NCBI RefSeq assembly: GCF_000262345.1 | Contig: NZ_AJTQ01000168.1 | Coordinates: 1-64,000 of the forward strand | Source of the DNA: Streptomyces xiaopingdaonensis | GTDB taxonomy: Bacteria > Actinomycetota > Actinomycetes > Streptomycetales > Streptomycetaceae | Length of the DNA stretch: 64,000 nt | Reading direction: 5' to 3' | Shown: one piece after another, positions 8,293-16,297 of the stretch | Layout: each line of letters starts with the position of its first letter | Numbering within the stretch: the stretch's first letter is position 1 | Notes under the pieces: model-generated | Database searches by the model: none | The model's input: the letters and a program-made list of their open reading frames with translations, nothing else | What the model was told of the DNA's origin: nothing | Program-made: the position numbers and the translations under genes

Positions 8293-9027
8293 TCACTCGT
8301 CCCCGCCGAGGGTGTAGGTACGGTCGCCCTCGGGGACGCCCTCGTCGTCGCCGGGGGCGACGAGCGCGAGCCGCACGTGCTCGGCGAACGACTCGGCGTA
8401 GGCGACGCGTTGGGCGTCCTCGGTGCCGAGCGCGAACGTGATCGGCACGCCCTCGCGCTCGCGCTGGCGGGTCTGCTCGTCGCGCTCGCCGTCGTCGGAG
8501 AGCGGGCTCAGCTCGCCCACGTCGATCACCTTGGCGTCGGCGACGATCACGCGCGACTGCGACGGGGTGTTGCCGCCGCCTTTGCCGCCGCCGCGCTCGC
8601 CCTCGAACGTGGCGTAGATGTTGACCTTGTTCCCCGGGTTGATCTTCCCGGCGACACCGGTCTCCGCGTCGATCATGATGGCGATCTCCTGTTCCCCCGC
8701 CGCGAGTTCGGGGCGCTCGGCGAGCATGTCCGACTGGAGGAGCGAGCCCTTGCGGAGCGGGTTGACGGCGATCTTGCCGCGGATGTCCCCGAGGTCGGTG
8801 ACGGCCGTGCGCGGTATCCACCGCTTCGGCATCGTGACCCGCTCGAACTGCGAGGCGTCGAGCCGCTTGTACGCCGGTACGTCCGACTTCAGCTCGTACG
8901 CCGTCGTCTCCTCGCCGACCTTCGACTCGACGTTGCGCACGTACGCCAGCACCCCCGCGAAGGCGGCGAGCGCGCAGAGCGCGGAGACGAGCAGCAGGAG
9001 GACGCCGCGGCGCTGACGGGAGTTCAT
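8293..9027 (-). CDS. cpaB: SAF-domain CpaB/RcpC-like pilus assembly protein
   Basis: 244 aa. An N-terminal TM helix (GVLLLLVSALCALAAFAGVLAYV) precedes an extracytoplasmic SAF domain (DVPAYKRLDASQFERV...GKIAVNPLRKGSLLQSDML) and an RcpC/CpaB C-terminal region. In diderms CpaB relates to the outer-membrane secretin; in Gram-positive Tad systems it probably links the machine to the wall. Its ATG overlaps the TGA of the upstream gene (ATGA, 9024-9027), and the fusion ATPase gene begins within 8 bases after its stop, so all three are coupled. Confidence 0.85.
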   Translation of the reverse strand: MNSRQRRGVLLLLVSALCALAAFAGVLAYVRNVESKVGEETTAYELKSDVPAYKRLDASQFERVTMPKRWIPRTAVTDLGDIRGKIAVNPLRKGSLLQSDMLAERPELAAGEQEIAIMIDAETGVAGKINPGNKVNIYATFEGERGGGKGGGNTPSQSRVIVADAKVIDVGELSPLSDDGERDEQTRQREREGVPITFALGTEDAQRVAYAESFAEHVRLALVAPGDDEGVPEGDRTYTLGGDE

Positions 9028-10826
9028 ATCGGGCGTTTTCCTCGGATTTCTCGGGGATCGGCGACGGCGGTGTCGGCGAGCGACGGCTGCTCGCCCTGCG
9101 GCGGGGCGTGCTCGTGTTCCGGGTCGGCCGGGTCGCTCGGGACGGCGTCACGGGGTGTGGGATCGGGCGTCGGGTCGTCGAACGGGGCTTCCGCGTACGG
9201 CGGTCGGGGAGCCTGCCGTTCGCCAGGGGACGGCACGGGCCGGCCTGCGGCCCACGGCGGGGGCGACTGGGGTTCCGTCCCGGACGGGGCCGCCTCGCGA
9301 GGCGCGGGGCCAGGCGCCGGGGCGTCGAACGGAGCTTCCGTATACGGCCGTTGCGCGGCCTGCTGCCCACCGGGCCGCGGCGCCGGCGGACGGCCTTCCT
9401 GCCCGGACGAGTCCCCGAGCGTGGACGCCCGGGTGTCCGACGCAGCCCCCGTGTACGGCACTCGGGGAGCCGGCTCTGCTCCGCCCCGCGGCTCGGGCGG
9501 GACCGCGGTCCACGGCGCAGCGGGCTGGTTGCCTTCCTCCTCGGCCGGAACGGCGTCGCTCGGCCCCGACTCGCGCTGCTCCGGCTCGGGCGCCGCCGAC
9601 GAGGGGACCGCGGCATCGGCGGGCGCGGGACCGTTCGCGGAAGCCGGCGCGTACGCAGCGGAGTCGACGGGCGCCGATCCGCCCTGGACGCGCGGCGTCC
9701 GCGCACCCGGCGCCGGTGCGGAAGGCACCCCCTGCGCACCCGGCGGCGGCACCGAGTGGGGCGCGTACCCGGCCGGCGACGGCGGTGCAGGGGGCGGCCC
9801 CCAACCGGTGCCGGACACGGTGGTGTCGCCCGCCTCGATCGACGCGGGCGCCGGTGCCGAAGGGCGCGGCACCTGGGGCCGGCGAGGCACCTCGCGCTCG
9901 GCGGCGCGGGCCGAGAGCGGGCCCCGGGGCTCGGCGGGCGCACCGCCTCGCGCCCGTGGGCCGCGCACCGTATACGCGCCGCGGAGGGGGTGGCCCGCAC
10001 CGGAGGGGCGGGCCGGGGAGGCGCAGAACGCGCAGCAGTCGCCGATGAGTTCGAGGCCGCACCAGTGGCAGGTGTCCCTGCGGACCGAGGCGACGAGCTG
10101 GTAGAGCATCGAGACGTCGGCTATCGCCGCCGCGAACTCCGTCAGCTTCCCCGTCCCCCACCAGGAGGCCGAGTCGGCGGGCAGGTGTTCCTCGCGCACC
10201 TCGCCCACGCGCCAACTCCGGGCGAGCGGTCCCGCGACCCATTCGGCGCCTGCCTGCCCCCGCGCCAGGGTGAGTTGTGTGGCGAACCGGGGCCCGCTCA
10301 GCGCGGCGCCCTCCGACTCGCCGACCCGCACCAGCTCCGGTGCGGGCGCCGCGAGCACCGCGAACTGGGCACGCGAGACGAGGGACTTGGCGTGCGCGCC
10401 GAGCGAGACCGGGACGCGGTCGAGCTTCGCCACGGAGTGCAGGAGCGCACCGGCGTACACGTAATGCGCGAGGAGGCGCGAGGCGGCCCCCAGTACGCCG
10501 GGGCTGAAGTCGCAGAGCGAGAGCTGCCGCAGCTGCCGGACGAGCACGCCGACGGCGAGCGGCGGCAGCGGCGTCGGCAGCAGCGCGATGCGGTCGCTCT
10601 CCAGCACGGACCTGATCGCGTGGAGGCGGTGGACGTGGGCGCGCGGAAGCGCGTCGGGGTAGACGGCGATGAGGTATCCGTGCTGCTCCAGGAGGGCGTG
10701 CGCCTCTTCGAGCGCGGCTTCGAACGGCTGCTCCTCCGGGGCGTGCAAGACGTGCGCGCGCGGCGTGTGCCGGTCGGGCGGGGGCAGCACGTGGTCGCGG
10801 CTGGCGACCGCTAAGGCTGTAGTCAC
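9024..10826 (-). CDS. Conserved Tad-cluster protein with zinc ribbon and Pro-rich tail
   Basis: 600 aa, family not recognised. Residues 1-250 look globular and mostly helical. A probable zinc ribbon (C253-HW-C256 ... C264/C265-AF-C268) follows. The last 300 residues are Pro/Ala/Glu-rich and presumably disordered, with imperfect repeats built on PYxEAPFDxPxP. There is no signal peptide or TM helix, so it should be cytoplasmic. The GTG start at 10826 (VTTALAVASRD) is where protein-like composition begins; translation further upstream is low complexity. It is the first gene of the Tad operon and overlaps cpaB by 4 bases. A regulatory or scaffolding role is possible but unproven. Confidence 0.7.
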   Translation of the reverse strand: MTTALAVASRDHVLPPPDRHTPRAHVLHAPEEQPFEAALEEAHALLEQHGYLIAVYPDALPRAHVHRLHAIRSVLESDRIALLPTPLPPLAVGVLVRQLRQLSLCDFSPGVLGAASRLLAHYVYAGALLHSVAKLDRVPVSLGAHAKSLVSRAQFAVLAAPAPELVRVGESEGAALSGPRFATQLTLARGQAGAEWVAGPLARSWRVGEVREEHLPADSASWWGTGKLTEFAAAIADVSMLYQLVASVRRDTCHWCGLELIGDCCAFCASPARPSGAGHPLRGAYTVRGPRARGGAPAEPRGPLSARAAEREVPRRPQVPRPSAPAPASIEAGDTTVSGTGWGPPPAPPSPAGYAPHSVPPPGAQGVPSAPAPGARTPRVQGGSAPVDSAAYAPASANGPAPADAAVPSSAAPEPEQRESGPSDAVPAEEEGNQPAAPWTAVPPEPRGGAEPAPRVPYTGAASDTRASTLGDSSGQEGRPPAPRPGGQQAAQRPYTEAPFDAPAPGPAPREAAPSGTEPQSPPPWAAGRPVPSPGERQAPRPPYAEAPFDDPTPDPTPRDAVPSDPADPEHEHAPPQGEQPSLADTAVADPREIRGKRPI

Positions 10827-11196
10827 GTCCCGGCTCCCCTGGTCCGGACCCGGGTGGTGGCGGACCGGCCCCTGCACGCCCGTCCGGCCGCCCTGGGCCT
10901 CGCTTCCTCCTGCACCGCGGCTCCGCCGGCCTCCGCACCGGCTGCGCGCCGCGGCGCCGACCCCCTCGTCGGCTCGTACGCTCCCGTTCGTCCGCCGGCG
11001 CACTGCGCGACGGACGGCCAACCTCCAGTCTGCACCCAGCCGTTGATCCCGGCTGACGACATAACACCTTATCTGCGGCGCAGCCGCCAGAGAACCTTTC
11101 CCGGAACTCCACGGCATCCCCTACCCAGGCGCAGCGCGGAGGCAACCGCGCGAGGGCCCGGCACGCGGCGTGCCGGGCCCGGTCACCGCGCGGACG
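10827..11196. other. Intergenic region upstream of the Tad operon
   Basis: 370 bases between the Tad operon and the end of the Nramp-like gene. It contains the Nramp terminator hairpin at 11154-11180 and should contain the Tad promoter. A relatively AT-rich patch (about 11055-11080, with ATAACACCTTAT) is the most promoter-like stretch. No gene is supported. Confidence 0.5.
11154..11180 (-). terminator. Terminator of the Nramp-like gene
   Basis: A perfect 11-bp stem (GGGCCCGGCAC / GTGCCGGGCCC) with a GCGGC loop, 17 bases past the stop of the minus-strand transporter gene. Confidence 0.7.
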
Positions 11197-12576
11197 TCAC
11201 CACGGCAGGTCGCGCAACTCCTGCACGCACAGCACGAGGAAAAGCAGCCCGGAGAGGACGAGCAGGATGTTGCTGAGCGGCCGGTTGCGCCATTCCCGCG
11301 GCGTGCGCGAGGAGTTGAGGAGCCATACGAGCGTCAGCGCGAGGAAGGGCATGAAGAAGGCGCCGAGGACGCCGTAAGCGATCACGAGGCCGAACGGTTC
11401 GTCGAGCCAGAGGAGGACCATCGGCGGGAACGTCAGCCACAGCAGGTAGGCGCGGAACGGCAGCGAGCGCTCCCGCTCGCCCCGCGCGACGAGCCCGACG
11501 GCGTCGCCCTCCTTCCCCGCGGCCTCGCGGCGTCCGGCACGGGCGAGCCTCATCTGCTCGACGAAGTCGGCGAACATGAGGCTCACGCCGTGCCAGACCC
11601 CGATCACGGACGAGAAGGCGGCGGCGAAGAAACCGACGAGGAAGAGCGTCGACGTGACGCCGCCGAACCGGTCCTCCAGGACCTCGCCGAGGTCGAGGAG
11701 CCCCCGGTCCCCGTCGGTGAGGGCGAGTTGGGTGGAGTGGAGCAGCTCGGCACCGATGATGAGCATCGCGACGACGAAGACGCCGGTGGTCAGGTACGCG
11801 ACGCGGTTGTCGAGCCGCATCATGCGCATCCACCGGCTGTCGGTCCAGCCCTTGGCGTTCACCCAGTACCCGTACGCGGCCATCGTGATGGTGCCGCCGA
11901 CGCCGCCGATGAGGCCGAGCGTGTAGAGCAGGGAGCCGTCGGGGAGGACGGGCGCGAGCCCGGCGAACGCGTCGGGGACGCTCGGCGCGACCCGGACGGC
12001 CACGTACACGACGACGAGGAACATCGCGCCGACGAAGACCATCATCGCCTTCTCGACGACCGCGTACCGGTTGGCCCACACGAACGCCAGCCCGCAGAGC
12101 CCGACGAGGATCGCCCAGTACTTCAGCGGCAGCGTGTCGGGGAAGAGCGCCTGGAGGGGGAGCGCACTCGACGACATCGCGGTGGCGCCGTAGACGAACC
12201 CCCAGACGACCACGTAGACGGCGAAGTAGACGGTCGTCCACGCGCCGAGCTCGCGCCAGCCCTCGAACAGGGTGCGCCCGGTGGCGAGGTGCCAGCGGCC
12301 GACTGCCTCGGCGAGGGCGATCTTGACGATGCAGCCGATGACCGCGGCCCAGAGCAGCGTGTACCCGAACTTGCTCCCGGCGACGAGCGTCGCGACGAGG
12401 TCCCCCGCGCCGACACCGGTGGCGGCGACGACGACGCCCGGACCGATCCGCTTCCACATGGCGCGGCGCGAGGTCGGGGGCGTCTCCGAAGTCGCCTGCG
12501 GTGCACGCGGTTCCGCCTCGGCGTCGCCCGGCCGGGTGGGTGCGCCGTCGAACGGTGCGGCGTCGTCGGTGGCCAT
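11197..12576 (-). CDS. Nramp-related transporter lacking canonical metal-site motifs
   Basis: 459 aa with about 11 hydrophobic helices and overall Nramp/SLC11 similarity (GPGVVVAATGVGAGDLVATLVAGSKFGY near residue 50; the helix with WGFVYGATAMSSSALPL). Classical Nramp proteins bind Mn/Fe through DPGN in TM1 and MPH in TM6. Here TM1 reads GVGAGD and the region aligned with TM6 reads MAAYGYWVNAKG, so both metal-ligand motifs are missing. The substrate may therefore not be Mn or Fe, as in other Nramp-related clades. ATG at 12576 follows GGAAGGGCGG. It is monocistronic, divergent from the chitinase gene, with its own terminator. Confidence 0.8.
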   Translation of the reverse strand: MATDDAAPFDGAPTRPGDAEAEPRAPQATSETPPTSRRAMWKRIGPGVVVAATGVGAGDLVATLVAGSKFGYTLLWAAVIGCIVKIALAEAVGRWHLATGRTLFEGWRELGAWTTVYFAVYVVVWGFVYGATAMSSSALPLQALFPDTLPLKYWAILVGLCGLAFVWANRYAVVEKAMMVFVGAMFLVVVYVAVRVAPSVPDAFAGLAPVLPDGSLLYTLGLIGGVGGTITMAAYGYWVNAKGWTDSRWMRMMRLDNRVAYLTTGVFVVAMLIIGAELLHSTQLALTDGDRGLLDLGEVLEDRFGGVTSTLFLVGFFAAAFSSVIGVWHGVSLMFADFVEQMRLARAGRREAAGKEGDAVGLVARGERERSLPFRAYLLWLTFPPMVLLWLDEPFGLVIAYGVLGAFFMPFLALTLVWLLNSSRTPREWRNRPLSNILLVLSGLLFLVLCVQELRDLPW

Positions 12577-12738
12577 CGGTACCGCCCTTCCTGCCGTGCT
12601 GGTTCCGTCGGGTCGGCGATCGCGACGCCGGGCGCCCACTGATCGTCCGCGCATGAAACCGCCGGTTCGGTCGGCGCACAAGAGGCCGCGCACGAGTTGC
12701 CCTGCTGCCGCGAGAGGGAGCGGGGAGCGTCCTAGGTA

Positions 12739-12767
12739 TTGACATCCCCATTGGTCTGGACCACGTT
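12739..12767 (+). promoter_or_regulatory. Chitinase promoter with embedded DasR-type (dre) operator
   Basis: TTGACA at 12739-12744 is a consensus -35 box, and CACGTT about 17 bases on is a plausible -10. Between them, at 12750-12765, is ATTGGTCTGGACCACG, which matches the dre consensus ACTGGTCTAGACCACT at 13 of 16 positions. DasR, a GntR-family regulator sensing phosphorylated amino sugars, represses chitinase genes through such sites. Binding here would block the promoter. Confidence 0.75.
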
Positions 12768-12822
12768 GTACACGAGCGCAGGGCCCGCGCCTTCCCCAAG
12801 TCCCCCCACACCGGAGGAAGTT

Positions 12823-13854
12823 GTGGCTCGAACACGTACCAGAGCGGCCCGTATCCGCAACCGCGCCGTCGTCAGCCTCGCCGCGGGCGCCCTCGCGGCG
12901 GGCGGCCTCTTCGCCGTCGGCGCCGCCAACGCCAGCGCAGGCGAGACGGCCCGACCGGGCCCGAACGTGGGCGCGTCGGCCGTCCCGGCGCACGCGGTCA
13001 CCGGCTACTGGCAGAACTTCGACAACGGCGCCACCGTCCAGACGATCGCCGACGTCCAGGACGACTACGACATCATCGCCGTCGCCTTCGCCGACGCCAC
13101 TGGCTCTCCCGGCGAGGTCGACTTCAACCTCGACTCCGCACTCGGCTACTCCGAGGACGACTTCAAGGCCGACGTCGCCGCGAAGCAGGCCGACGGGAAG
13201 TCCGTCATCATCTCCGTCGGCGGCGAGAAGGGCGCCGTGCAGGTCGGCGACAGCGCGTCGGCCCAGGCGTTCGCCGACAGCATCGTCGGCCTCATGGACG
13301 AGTACGGGTTCGACGGCGTCGACATCGACCTGGAGAACGGCCTCAACGCCACCTACATGACCGAGGCGCTGGAGTCGATCCACTCCGCGAAGAGCGACGT
13401 CGTGGTGACGATGGCGCCGCAGACCGTGGACATGCAGTCGCCGGAGAACGACTACTTCAAGACGGCGCTGAACATCAAGGACTTCCTCACCGTCGTCAAC
13501 ATGCAGTACTACAACAGCGGTTCGATGAACGGCTGCGACGGGCAGGTCTACTCCTCCGGAAGCGTCGACTTCCTCACCTCCCTCGCCTGCCTCCAGATCG
13601 AGGGCGGCCTCGACCCCTCGCAGGTCGGCCTCGGCCTCCCCGCCTCTCCGGACGCCGCCGGCTCCGGCTACATCGAGCCGTCCGTCGTCAACGACGCGCT
13701 CGACTGCCTCGCCAAGGGCGAGAACTGCGGCAGCTTCACTCCCGAGGAGACCTGGCCCGACATCCGCGGCGCCATGGCCTGGTCGACCAACTGGGACGCC
13801 ACAGCCGGCGACTCCTGGTCGGGCACGGTCGGTCCGCACGTCCACGGCCTCTGA
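12823..13854 (+). CDS. Secreted GH18 chitinase
   Basis: 343 aa. The basic Arg-rich N terminus and hydrophobic AVVSLAAGALAAGGLFAVGAA form a signal peptide with cleavage likely near NASA. The catalytic GH18 domain starts at HAVTGYWQNFDNG and contains SVGGEKG and the DxxDxDxE motif as FDGVDIDLENG, so the acid/base Glu is present. It ends with AMAWSTNWD. No chitin-binding module is attached. GTG at 12823 was chosen because GGAGG lies five bases before it and the signal peptide starts there. It hydrolyses beta-1,4-GlcNAc chains, and the dre site in its promoter fits induction by chitin breakdown products. Confidence 0.92.
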   Translation: MARTRTRAARIRNRAVVSLAAGALAAGGLFAVGAANASAGETARPGPNVGASAVPAHAVTGYWQNFDNGATVQTIADVQDDYDIIAVAFADATGSPGEVDFNLDSALGYSEDDFKADVAAKQADGKSVIISVGGEKGAVQVGDSASAQAFADSIVGLMDEYGFDGVDIDLENGLNATYMTEALESIHSAKSDVVVTMAPQTVDMQSPENDYFKTALNIKDFLTVVNMQYYNSGSMNGCDGQVYSSGSVDFLTSLACLQIEGGLDPSQVGLGLPASPDAAGSGYIEPSVVNDALDCLAKGENCGSFTPEETWPDIRGAMAWSTNWDATAGDSWSGTVGPHVHGL

Positions 13855-13867
13855 GCCGACACCGCCC

Positions 13868-13893
13868 GCGCGCCCGCGGAACCGCGGGCGCGC
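13868..13893 (+). terminator. Chitinase terminator
   Basis: A perfect 12-bp stem (GCGCGCCCGCGG / CCGCGGGCGCGC) with an AA loop, 14 bases after the chitinase stop. Confidence 0.75.
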
Positions 13894-13964
13894 CACCCCG
13901 GCCCGGACTGGGAACGGGCCGGCACGGTACGGGGTGTTCCGCCCCACCGCCCCGTACCGCACAG

Positions 13965-13999
13965 GACGCCCCCGAGGCCCTCACGGCCCCGGGGGCGTC
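13965..13999 (-). terminator. Terminator of the secreted protease gene
   Basis: An inverted repeat GACGCCCCCG / CGGGGGCGTC, with extra GGCC pairing in the loop, lies 26 bases past the protease stop on the minus strand. Confidence 0.65.
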
Positions 14000-14024
14000 C
14001 CCGCGTGCGGCGCTCAACCGCCGG

Positions 14025-14903
14025 TCACGGCTTCGGCAGGGTGCAGCCCTCCAGATCGAGGTCGACCTCGTTGCCCTTGCCCACGCAGGCCGCGAGCAGG
14101 TACGTCTGCTGCCCGTAGGCGATGCCCTCGTGGACGGTGACGTTGCCGTTCTCGTCGACCTCGCACGGGTTGTCGAGGGTGCACTCCTCGCCGTTCTCGT
14201 TGCGCGTGTTGTTGACGCCCACGACCTTGCCCGAGGCGTCGTCGACGACGGGCGAGCCCGACGTGCCGCCCTTGGTCTCGCACTCGGCGGTGTACCGGAG
14301 CGAGTCCTTCATCGTCCAGTCGGCCTCCCGGAGTTCGGGGACGAACGCGTCGATCGCGCAGCCGAAGGTCTCCTTCCAGTACCCGGAGACGACGGTGATG
14401 TCGTTGCCCGCCACCGGGTGCTCGGCGTCGAGGTCGAGCGCGGTGACGCCGTACTCCGACTCGATCTCCTCGTAGCTCTCGCCGACCTGGTACAGGGAGA
14501 CGTCGGTGTCGGTCATCGTCGCGTAGGCGACCTTGACGGCGCTGACCGTACCGGCGTCCTGCCCCGAGGCGTCGAGGAGCGTGAAGCCGCGGCTCGAGGG
14601 CTCGTCGACGACGACCGTCCCGGGGCCCGGCATGCCCGCCTCCAGGCAGTGGCCGTTGGAGAGGACGAGCGCCGGTTCTGACGGCTGGGAGTCGGGCAGG
14701 CTGACGAGCGAGCCCGAGCAGTTGCTCAGTGCTACGGAGCCCTCGAAGTCGGGGGCGGCCGCGGCGCGTTGGGGGGAGGCCGAGGTGGGGCGGTCCTGCT
14801 GCGCGTCCGCGCTCGTTGCTGCGGCCGGTGTCGCGGCGAGACCGGTCAGCGCGGCGGCTCCGAGGAGGCCGGCTGCCAGGGTGCCCGCGAGAGGTCGTTT
14901 CAT
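14025..14903 (-). CDS. Secreted trypsin-like serine protease
   Basis: 292 aa. The signal peptide MKRPLAGTLAAGLLGAAALTGLAATPAAA is followed by a short propeptide-like stretch and an S1-fold domain. The catalytic triad is visible as His in LVLSNGHCLEAG, Asp in TMTDTDVSLY and Ser in TKGGTSGSPVVDD. Several Cys pairs suggest disulphides (SNCSGSL...GHC; ECTLDNPC; ACVGKG...GCTL). The acidic pre-His loop and long C-terminal extension differ from short streptogrisins. It acts outside the cell, presumably in nutrient acquisition. It is transcribed divergently from the LLM oxidoreductase gene across a 259-base spacer. Confidence 0.88.
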   Translation of the reverse strand: MKRPLAGTLAAGLLGAAALTGLAATPAAATSADAQQDRPTSASPQRAAAAPDFEGSVALSNCSGSLVSLPDSQPSEPALVLSNGHCLEAGMPGPGTVVVDEPSSRGFTLLDASGQDAGTVSAVKVAYATMTDTDVSLYQVGESYEEIESEYGVTALDLDAEHPVAGNDITVVSGYWKETFGCAIDAFVPELREADWTMKDSLRYTAECETKGGTSGSPVVDDASGKVVGVNNTRNENGEECTLDNPCEVDENGNVTVHEGIAYGQQTYLLAACVGKGNEVDLDLEGCTLPKP

Positions 14904-15162
14904 GTGTGGGGTCCTCTCTTAAGGAACCTGCGTTACCGAAGGTCCGTTCGGTCTACCGCGGCATCCTTCAGCAGCCCCCCGCACGGCACAAGGGCGCGCG
15001 TCGGCCACCAACTGAGCGCGCCCCGGGCGCAGTTGGGCGCACGAACATCACGCGGTCCCTACATCGGGGCCTCTTCCCCCGTGCGCCCGACGGCTGGACA
15101 GTGGAGCGTCCGCGGCACTTCGCGCACCTCGGACGACGACGTCCCGAAGAGAAGGTGAACCG

Positions 15163-16212
15163 GTGAAGTTCAGCTACGCGATGCTCCCCGACTACCCGCT
15201 CACGGAGTCCCTCGCCTCGATCGGCCTCGCCGACCGGCTCGGCTTCCATGCCTGCTACGCGGCGGACGAGACCTGGCACAAGGACCTGTGGCAGCTCTTC
15301 GCCGCCGCTGCCGCCCGCACCGAGCGCATCCGGCTCGGCCCCAGCGTCTCGCCCGTCGCACTCCGCGAACCGAGCCTGCTCGCCCAGGCGTTGGCGACTC
15401 TCGACGAGCTCTCCGACGGCCGCGCCGAAGGCGTCCTCTCCAGCGGCAACTTCGGCCTCCTCGCCCAGTACGGGATCGACTGGCGGGAGACGCGCCCGCT
15501 GAGCCGCACCAAGGAGGCGCTCCCCGTCGTCCGCACCCTCCTCGACGACGGCGCGCTCACCCACGAGGGCGAGTTCTACCGCTACCAAGGACTCTTCACC
15601 TTCGCGCGCCCCGTGCAGGAGCGGCTGCCGCTGAAGCTCGGCGCGATGCGCGGCCCCCGCTCCTTCCGGGCGGCAGGCGCGCTCGCGGACGGCTGCCACC
15701 ACGCCCTCAGCTACACGCGCGAGGCGTACGACTACGCCGTGGCGCACCTCAGGGAGGGCGCCGAGAGCGCGGGCAAGGACTGGCGGTCGCTCGACATCGG
15801 CGCCTGGATCGTCTTCGCCGTGGGCGAGGACTCCGCGAAGGCGAAGGAGGCGGCGCGCAGCATGGTCGGCATCTACGCCTCCTCGATGCCCGAGGAGCAA
15901 CTGCGGCGCAACGGCGTCGACCCGGACGAGCTGGCGCCGGCGATCGAGGCGATCGGAGCCGGCGACCTCGCCCGCGGCATCGAGCTCACCAGCCCGGAGG
16001 TCGCGGAGCGGCTCTCCGTCTCGGGAACGCCGGAGGAGTGCCGCCGCAAGATCGCCCGCGAGATCGCCCCGACCGGGGTCAACCACGTGATCTGCGCCGT
16101 CACCGACCGCACCCTGGTCCGCACCTTCACCGGACGTGACCTGCCGGGCGTCGCGGACGTCGACACGCAACTGCGCTTGATCCACGACGAGTTGATGCCG
16201 GCGTTCGCCTGA
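15163..16212 (+). CDS. LLM-class flavin (F420/FMN)-dependent oxidoreductase
   Basis: 349 aa, full length for luciferase-like monooxygenase TIM barrels. Family features include MKFSYAMLPDYPLTESL at the N terminus, FHACYAADETWHKDLW, ARTERIRLGPSVSPV, the TLDELSDGRAEGVLSSGNF segment and a C-terminal TPEECRRKI loop. Such proteins commonly use F420 in actinobacteria and resemble methylene-tetrahydromethanopterin reductases; the substrate cannot be read from sequence. The GTG start at 15163 has GAAGGTG 5-6 bases upstream. It is followed by a strong bidirectional terminator. Confidence 0.85.
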   Translation: MKFSYAMLPDYPLTESLASIGLADRLGFHACYAADETWHKDLWQLFAAAAARTERIRLGPSVSPVALREPSLLAQALATLDELSDGRAEGVLSSGNFGLLAQYGIDWRETRPLSRTKEALPVVRTLLDDGALTHEGEFYRYQGLFTFARPVQERLPLKLGAMRGPRSFRAAGALADGCHHALSYTREAYDYAVAHLREGAESAGKDWRSLDIGAWIVFAVGEDSAKAKEAARSMVGIYASSMPEEQLRRNGVDPDELAPAIEAIGAGDLARGIELTSPEVAERLSVSGTPEECRRKIAREIAPTGVNHVICAVTDRTLVRTFTGRDLPGVADVDTQLRLIHDELMPAFA

Positions 16213-16267
16213 GGCGACGGGCGCGGAACGTCCGGGCGGAAAGCGCTCGGCCCGGACACCGCGCCGG

Positions 16268-16294
16268 GCGGGGCCGCCGCGGGGGCGGCCCCGC
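16268..16294. terminator. Bidirectional terminator
   Basis: An 11-bp perfect stem GCGGGGCCGCC / GGCGGCCCCGC with a 5-base loop sits between two convergent genes, the LLM oxidoreductase (+) and the GntP permease (-). Confidence 0.75.
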
Positions 16295-16297
16295 GTC

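Noticed and set aside
4731-8441. A 1236-codon plus-strand open frame opposite the Tad genes
   Set aside because: It is the antisense shadow of tadA, tadE and the ATPase fusion. Its translation is Arg/Glu/Gly-rich low complexity without family motifs, as expected from GC-biased third positions.
9100-10000. Repetitive GC-rich DNA as a tandem-repeat array
   Set aside because: The repeats are imperfect at DNA level and follow the reading frame of a Pro/Ala-rich protein tail.
12577-13962. Extension of the Nramp-like gene to a much longer reading frame starting at 13962
   Set aside because: The extra 460 codons lie antisense to the GH18 chitinase and look non-coding. ATG at 12576 has a good ribosome site.
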